From assembly GCA_002387205.1 (NCBI GenBank), contig DGLA01000010.1:558438-622437 (forward strand): a stretch of 64,000 nt of DNA, written 5' to 3'. The DNA comes from Stutzerimonas stutzeri (GTDB lineage: Bacteria; Pseudomonadota; Gammaproteobacteria; Pseudomonadales; Pseudomonadaceae). Below are positions 59,911 to 64,000 of the stretch, one piece after another. Below the pieces are notes generated by a model. That model worked only from the letters and a program-made list of their open reading frames with translations, was not told where the DNA came from and searched no databases. The position numbers and the translations under genes are program-made. The number at the start of each line of letters is the position of its first letter. Position 1 is the first letter of the stretch.

Positions 59911-60783
59911 CTATCTATCGGCAGCGGAACGAACATCCGGCAGCCCGGAAAGAAAGTGCGGACCGAGGTAACGCTGAGGCAGCTCATACTCGTCGGGATA
60001 GTCCACCTGAACGAGATAGAGCCCATAAGGGTGCGCCGTAACACCCCCGGTTCGCCTCACGCGCGACTCCAGCACTTCCCGCGCCCACTCGACCGGCCTC
60101 TCACCCGCACCGATTGTCATCAGCACGCCGGCAAAATTGCGCACCATGTGATGCAGAAACGCGTTGGCACGAACGTCAACCACGATCAGACGCCCGTATT
60201 CGAGTAGCTCAAGGTGGTGAACGGTCTTGATGGGTGACTTCGCCTGGCACTGGCGTGCACGAAAAGCACTGAAATCGTGGGTGCCGACAAAGGCCCTGGC
60301 CGCCTCACGCATGCGATCGATGTCCAACGGGCGATGATTCCAGGTCACCTCCTCGGCCAGGTGAGCTGGACGGATCTGATCGTTGTAGATCACGTAGCGA
60401 TAACGACGAGCCATGGCGCTGAATCGGGCATCGAAACGCTTAGGCATCTCCTTGGCCCAGGTCACGCTGATATCGCCGGGCAGGTTCATGTTCGCCCCCA
60501 TCACCCAGGCGTGCATCGAGCGTGTCACGGGGGTGTCGAAGTGCACGACCTGGCCACACGCGTGCACAAGGGCATCTGTACGCCCGGCACAGCTCAGGGT
60601 CACAGGATGGCCGCCTGCAACCTTGCTCAGCGCGGTTTCAAGGCATAGCTGAATGGAAGGAACACCGTCGCGCTGGCGTTGAAAGCCCCGATAGCGAGCC
60701 CCCTTGTATTCAACGCCCAGTGCGATTCTGGAAAAGCCAGCGGCAGCCGATAGGGCTGCCGCTTCAGGTACTGCTTCTGTCAT
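59911..60783 (-). CDS. truA: tRNA pseudouridine(38-40) synthase
   Basis: 290 residues. The catalytic aspartate is in CAGRTDALVHACGQVVHFDT, with LGVEYKGARYRGFQRQ at the N terminus and the conserved VRANAFLHHMVRNFAGVLM. It modifies the anticodon arm of several tRNAs. It follows fimV by 2 bases. Confidence 0.95.
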   Translation of the reverse strand: MTEAVPEAAALSAAAGFSRIALGVEYKGARYRGFQRQRDGVPSIQLCLETALSKVAGGHPVTLSCAGRTDALVHACGQVVHFDTPVTRSMHAWVMGANMNLPGDISVTWAKEMPKRFDARFSAMARRYRYVIYNDQIRPAHLAEEVTWNHRPLDIDRMREAARAFVGTHDFSAFRARQCQAKSPIKTVHHLELLEYGRLIVVDVRANAFLHHMVRNFAGVLMTIGAGERPVEWAREVLESRVRRTGGVTAHPYGLYLVQVDYPDEYELPQRYLGPHFLSGLPDVRSAADR

Positions 60784-60785
60784 GT

Positions 60786-63530
60786 TCAGGCTAGTTTGGC
60801 GAGCATATCTCGCGCTTCTTGCTGCTGGTTATCGCTCCCTTCGCTGATGACCTCATCCAGGATGTCACGCGCACCTTCGGCATCGCCCATGTCGATATAG
60901 GCACGAGCCAGATCGAGTTTTGTGGTGGTTTCGTCGGTGTCAGAAAAGAAGTCGAAATCTTCGCCCATATCGTCGATGGAAGAAGGTGACGGCTCGACCA
61001 GAGCTATATTCGCTGATTCGCCCATAGCTGGCTGGTCACGCGGCTCATCAAGATCACGCGACAGCTCCTCAAGCTCGGCCTCGACGTTTTCCAACTCGGA
61101 ACTGAAGCTATCGGAAGCAGGCGACTGCGCGCTGCCTTCATCCAGAGAGAGATCGAACTCGTCCGGCATGGTTTCTGGCTGCGCCGTATCGGCAAGCCCG
61201 AAGTCGAAATCATCCGTATCCGGCGCGGTCGTGTCCGGAAGTACATTGACGGCCGGAGAGGAAACACCTGGCGTCGATGCAGGCTGATCATCATCAAGGT
61301 CTAGCGAAAAGCCAGCCAGCTCATCTTCCAGCGAGGCCTCACCTGGCTTGGACGGCTCGTCAATATCGAAGGCGAAATCATCGATGGCCTGCTCCTGCGC
61401 CGCCGCTTCAATGTTGAGATCGTCGAAATCCAACGCGTCGAAATCCTGCTCGGCCTCGGTTTGCCGCGCTGTAGGCACCTCCTGAAATTCATCATCCAGA
61501 GCAAGGTCATCGAGGCTGAGATCGAAAGAGTCGTCGGCGTCCGGTGAGACGGAAGAAACAGGCGCAGGCTCCTCGAGCTCGAGATCGTCAAGGTTCAGGC
61601 TATCGAAGTCATCGCTGCTGGCTACGCCAACCGCACCGGCACCTGCGGCAGAAGCCATCACCATCGCCGGGTACCGGGCTTTGAGCTGGTCAATTGCAGC
61701 AGCGGAGCCGCCGATATCACGAAGCTCTGACTCCTGTCGGATGAACCCGTCACGGTCACCCAGCTCGGCGTAGACCTCCATCAGCTTCAGGCGCAAATCG
61801 CCTCGCTGCGGCTCGTTGTCGAGCGCGTTCTGCAGTAGTTCAGCGGCCTGATTGAAACGGCCATAGGCAATGTAGATGTCGGCTTCAGCAAGAGGATCGT
61901 TGCCAGTGCCCACCGGAGCATCTGATTCGCCTTGAGTTGAGGTTTCATCATGCTGTCCATGATCAGCTTCAGCGACGTCCGATGCTCTGAAATCCTGTTG
62001 TGCAACGAATAGGTCGGTGGAACCATTGTCCGCAAGCAACGACTCCTGCAGCTCGGCTTCCTTCATCGCGTTGCGGCGAGACAGGGCCATCAACCCGACC
62101 AGCAATAGCAACAAGGCGCTGCCGCCCAACACCCCCAGTAGAATGGGGTTACCGAACAGGCCCTCGACGAAGCCTTCCGATTCCTCGGGAGCCGCGACAG
62201 GAGCGGGAGGAGGCGTTTCGGCAACCGGCTCCACCGCTGCAGGCTGGGACTCCACAGGTTGCTGCTCTGCAATCTGGGATTCAGACGCTGGCGAAGAAAC
62301 CCCTGGCTCGGCCTCTACTTCCGCGGCAGGCTCAACCGGCTCGGCTGCAGCAACCGGACTGGAATCGACCGTACCAGGCTGAGAGGCAGGCGCAGTCACG
62401 CCTGTTTCGGCCGGGCTATCGGCGCCCAACTGCGCTTGCAGTTTCGCCAGTTGATCATCCTTGAGCTGCATCAGTCGCTGCAGCTTGTCCAGCTGACCTT
62501 GCAGATCGCTCAGACGATCCTTGAGATCGATATTCTCCCGACGACTCGAATCAAGGCTTTCTTCGGTAAGGGCAAGCTTGTCACGCAGCGCTTTTGCTTC
62601 ATTACCGCTACCCGACTCGCTGCCGCTGGCCAATGCTCCACTGTCCGGAGCGACCAGTCGCAGGTTATCACCCTGCTCAGCTCGGGAGGGAGCAGCACCG
62701 GCACTGCTCCGCTGCGTGGCATCGAGCTGGCGTGCACCAGCCACAGGGGAGGCATTCCCGCTCCGCCAGCTGGCGTTTTGCTGGGCGACTTGCTGTATCG
62801 CCTCGGCCTGGCTGCGCCTGGCAATCTGCTCGGCATTGGGCAATCGCAGTACCTGGCCATTCTTCATGCGATTAATGTTTCCGCCGATGAATGCGTTAGG
62901 ATTCAGATCCTGGATGGCCAGCATGGCTTGGTGGACCGTTCCGCCCTGCCGTGCACGATCAGCGATTTCCCAGAGCGTATCGTTTGGCGTGACCTTGTAC
63001 TGGTCGCCTTGTAGAGCCGGGGTTGATGACGAGACCGGCGCTGGCGCCGGGCGGGGTGTAGCAACAGGCCGAGAAGACGGGGCTGCGATTGGCAGCTGCG
63101 GTGCAACTGCTGCAGCAGTTTCCGGAGAATAAAGAGGCGGATCCAACAGCAGCGTATATTCGCGCAGTAGGCGACCACTCGGCCAAAGCACCTCGACCAG
63201 GAAATTCAGGTAGGGTTCGCGAACGGGCTTGCTGGACGATACGCGAATGACGCTTTTTCCATCAGGGCGCAAAACAGGCGTGAAGGTAAGATCAGTCAGG
63301 AAATACTGCCGGTCTACACCGGCCCGATTGAAGTCCTCAGCGGATGCCAGGACTGGCACGACCTCACCAGGCGCCAGGGTCTTTGCATCCAACAGTTCGA
63401 TTTCAGCGACCAGCGGTTGATTCAGCGCCGACTTCAGCGTGACCTCGCCCAACCCCAGCGCGTAGGCCATTTCGGAAGTCAGCGCGGTAGCAGCCGCGAT
63501 TGCCAGCACCAGATTGCGAACCCGAACCAT
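60786..63530 (-). CDS. fimV: FimV polar hub protein
   Basis: 914 residues, a peptidoglycan-binding polar landmark needed for type IV pilus function and cell-pole organisation. It has an N-terminal signal (LVLAIAAATALTSEMAYALG), the FimV N-terminal domain (GEVTLKSALNQPLVAEIELL), a LysM domain near 175-235 (YKVTPNDTLWEIADRARQG), a coiled coil near 310-370, a single TM helix (about 462-485) and a long acidic cytoplasmic part rich in DDFDSLNLDDLELEE-like repeats. It ends in the TPR-like FimV C-terminal domain (KLDLARAYIDMGDAEGARDI). Confidence 0.95.
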   Translation of the reverse strand: MVRVRNLVLAIAAATALTSEMAYALGLGEVTLKSALNQPLVAEIELLDAKTLAPGEVVPVLASAEDFNRAGVDRQYFLTDLTFTPVLRPDGKSVIRVSSSKPVREPYLNFLVEVLWPSGRLLREYTLLLDPPLYSPETAAAVAPQLPIAAPSSRPVATPRPAPAPVSSSTPALQGDQYKVTPNDTLWEIADRARQGGTVHQAMLAIQDLNPNAFIGGNINRMKNGQVLRLPNAEQIARRSQAEAIQQVAQQNASWRSGNASPVAGARQLDATQRSSAGAAPSRAEQGDNLRLVAPDSGALASGSESGSGNEAKALRDKLALTEESLDSSRRENIDLKDRLSDLQGQLDKLQRLMQLKDDQLAKLQAQLGADSPAETGVTAPASQPGTVDSSPVAAAEPVEPAAEVEAEPGVSSPASESQIAEQQPVESQPAAVEPVAETPPPAPVAAPEESEGFVEGLFGNPILLGVLGGSALLLLLVGLMALSRRNAMKEAELQESLLADNGSTDLFVAQQDFRASDVAEADHGQHDETSTQGESDAPVGTGNDPLAEADIYIAYGRFNQAAELLQNALDNEPQRGDLRLKLMEVYAELGDRDGFIRQESELRDIGGSAAAIDQLKARYPAMVMASAAGAGAVGVASSDDFDSLNLDDLELEEPAPVSSVSPDADDSFDLSLDDLALDDEFQEVPTARQTEAEQDFDALDFDDLNIEAAAQEQAIDDFAFDIDEPSKPGEASLEDELAGFSLDLDDDQPASTPGVSSPAVNVLPDTTAPDTDDFDFGLADTAQPETMPDEFDLSLDEGSAQSPASDSFSSELENVEAELEELSRDLDEPRDQPAMGESANIALVEPSPSSIDDMGEDFDFFSDTDETTTKLDLARAYIDMGDAEGARDILDEVISEGSDNQQQEARDMLAKLA

Positions 63531-63915
63531 TATGTAATCCCTTGTTTTTTAACTTTTCTCGGATCTTCGAGAGGGTCTTATAGTCGCTGCCTGCGCCGCC
63601 TGGTGGCGCCCCCATCAGCGATAAGCCTATAAAGCGTTGCCAGCTAGAATAGTTCTTCGAACTTTCAGTAAGTATCTTTTACAGATAGGGTTTTATCAAC
63701 AACCCACCGGACGAGCAGGCATTAAGCCTCAGCCCTTTTAGTGCGTTATCAGACACACTCCACAAAATGTGCGGAACGTACCAGCAGCTGACAGCCCTGT
63801 GCTGGATGAGGGCCGGAGAGCTGGCGTAGCGAGACCAAGACAAGCCCCCTACCCCACAGGCTCGTCGAGCCTTTAGCAAACCACCCCGCACCGCCATACC
63901 CAGTAGAAAAGAAAA
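63531..63915. other. Intergenic region between fimV and asd-like gene
   Basis: About 385 bases upstream of fimV. GGGATTACATA precedes the fimV ATG on the minus strand as its RBS region. A T-rich stretch lies near 63540-63560 and an AT-rich segment near 63640-63700, the likely promoter zone. No gene can be supported; the ORFs here have no start signals or similarity. Confidence 0.4.
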
Positions 63916-63937
63916 CGCCTCGACCAGGGTCGAGGCG
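63916..63937 (-). terminator. Intrinsic terminator of the asd-like gene
   Basis: CGCCTCGACC-ag-GGTCGAGGCG, a perfect 10-base inverted repeat followed by TTTTC on the minus strand, 20 bases beyond the stop codon at 63956. Confidence 0.88.
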
Positions 63938-63955
63938 CTTATGTTCGCAGAGGTA

Positions 63956-64000
63956 CTAGCGTTCCAGCAGGATGCGCAACATTCTGCGCAACGGCTCAGC
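63956..64000 (-). CDS. asd: C-terminal end of an aspartate-semialdehyde dehydrogenase-like gene (partial)
   Basis: Only 14 codons and a TAG stop are inside the window, reading AEPLRRMLRILLER. The gene next to fimV in pseudomonads is an asd-type semialdehyde dehydrogenase, and its C terminus is similar in style; the terminator just after the stop supports a real gene end. The identification rests mainly on neighbourhood. Confidence 0.5.
   Translation of the reverse strand, partial: AEPLRRMLRILLER

Overview
The window looks like a chromosomal segment of a Pseudomonas-group gammaproteobacterium, most likely the Pseudomonas stutzeri (Stutzerimonas) complex. The evidence is high GC with strongly GC3-biased reading frames, Pseudomonas-type gene neighbourhoods (gdhB; fadH/nitrilase/AraC; xcpPQ-metZ-purF-cvpA-dedD-folC-accD-trpF-truA-fimV-asd), short Pseudomonas-like palindromic repeats, and a NasS/NasT-controlled nitrate-assimilation locus. 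No prophage, IS element, rRNA operon or CRISPR array was seen. The species call is inference; no database was searched.

Layout. 1-452: 5' end of NAD-glutamate dehydrogenase (minus strand). 813-7583: a tightly overlapping MoxR ATPase / DUF58 / DUF4381 / VWA / VWA-TPR / BatD operon, probably for envelope stress or protein maturation. 7731-25552: the nitrate-assimilation region, with the sensor-antiterminator pair nasS-nasT, a nitrate ABC transporter (nrtABC), an MFS nitrate transporter, a PP2C phosphatase-Ser/Thr kinase fusion, nirBD, the catalytic assimilatory nitrate reductase, and the siroheme-pathway methyltransferase cobA. A hotdog thioesterase and a pfkB sugar kinase lie inside it. Each of the three transcription units nrtABC, the MFS transporter and nirBD-nasA-cobA starts with a sigma-54 -24/-12 promoter. 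Each is followed by a leader with an ANTAR-type dual-hexaloop RNA motif that overlaps an intrinsic terminator. This implies nitrogen control (NtrC) at initiation and nitrate control (NasS/NasT) at termination.

25684-41069: mostly minus-strand housekeeping and accessory genes. These are an RND/MMPL exporter with a YCF48-like partner, pepN, DUF2797, DUF1315, a rhomboid protease, a metallophosphatase, nadK, a PLP desulfhydrase/ACC-deaminase homologue and a coiled-coil protein. DUF1853 and chrA are on the plus strand. 41458-45749: fadH, a divergent membrane-anchored nitrilase homologue and an AraC regulator, then a 28-residue ORF. 46000-48631: the cyanide-insensitive cytochrome bd-type oxidase operon cioAB plus a 52-residue DUF2474 subunit, with an Anr-like box upstream. 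49177-49253: tRNA-Asp with a recognisable promoter and terminator.

49557-52493: type II secretion gspC-gspD standing alone, with a SPOR domain fused to the C terminus of the secretin. 52655-63530: the conserved minus-strand block metZ, purF, cvpA, dedD, folC, accD, trpF, truA, fimV. The end of an asd-like gene reaches the right edge.

The most distinctive observations are the three parallel ANTAR leaders, the GspD-SPOR fusion, whose SPOR domain closely resembles that of DedD 4 kb away, and the gspCD pair separated from any other secretion genes.
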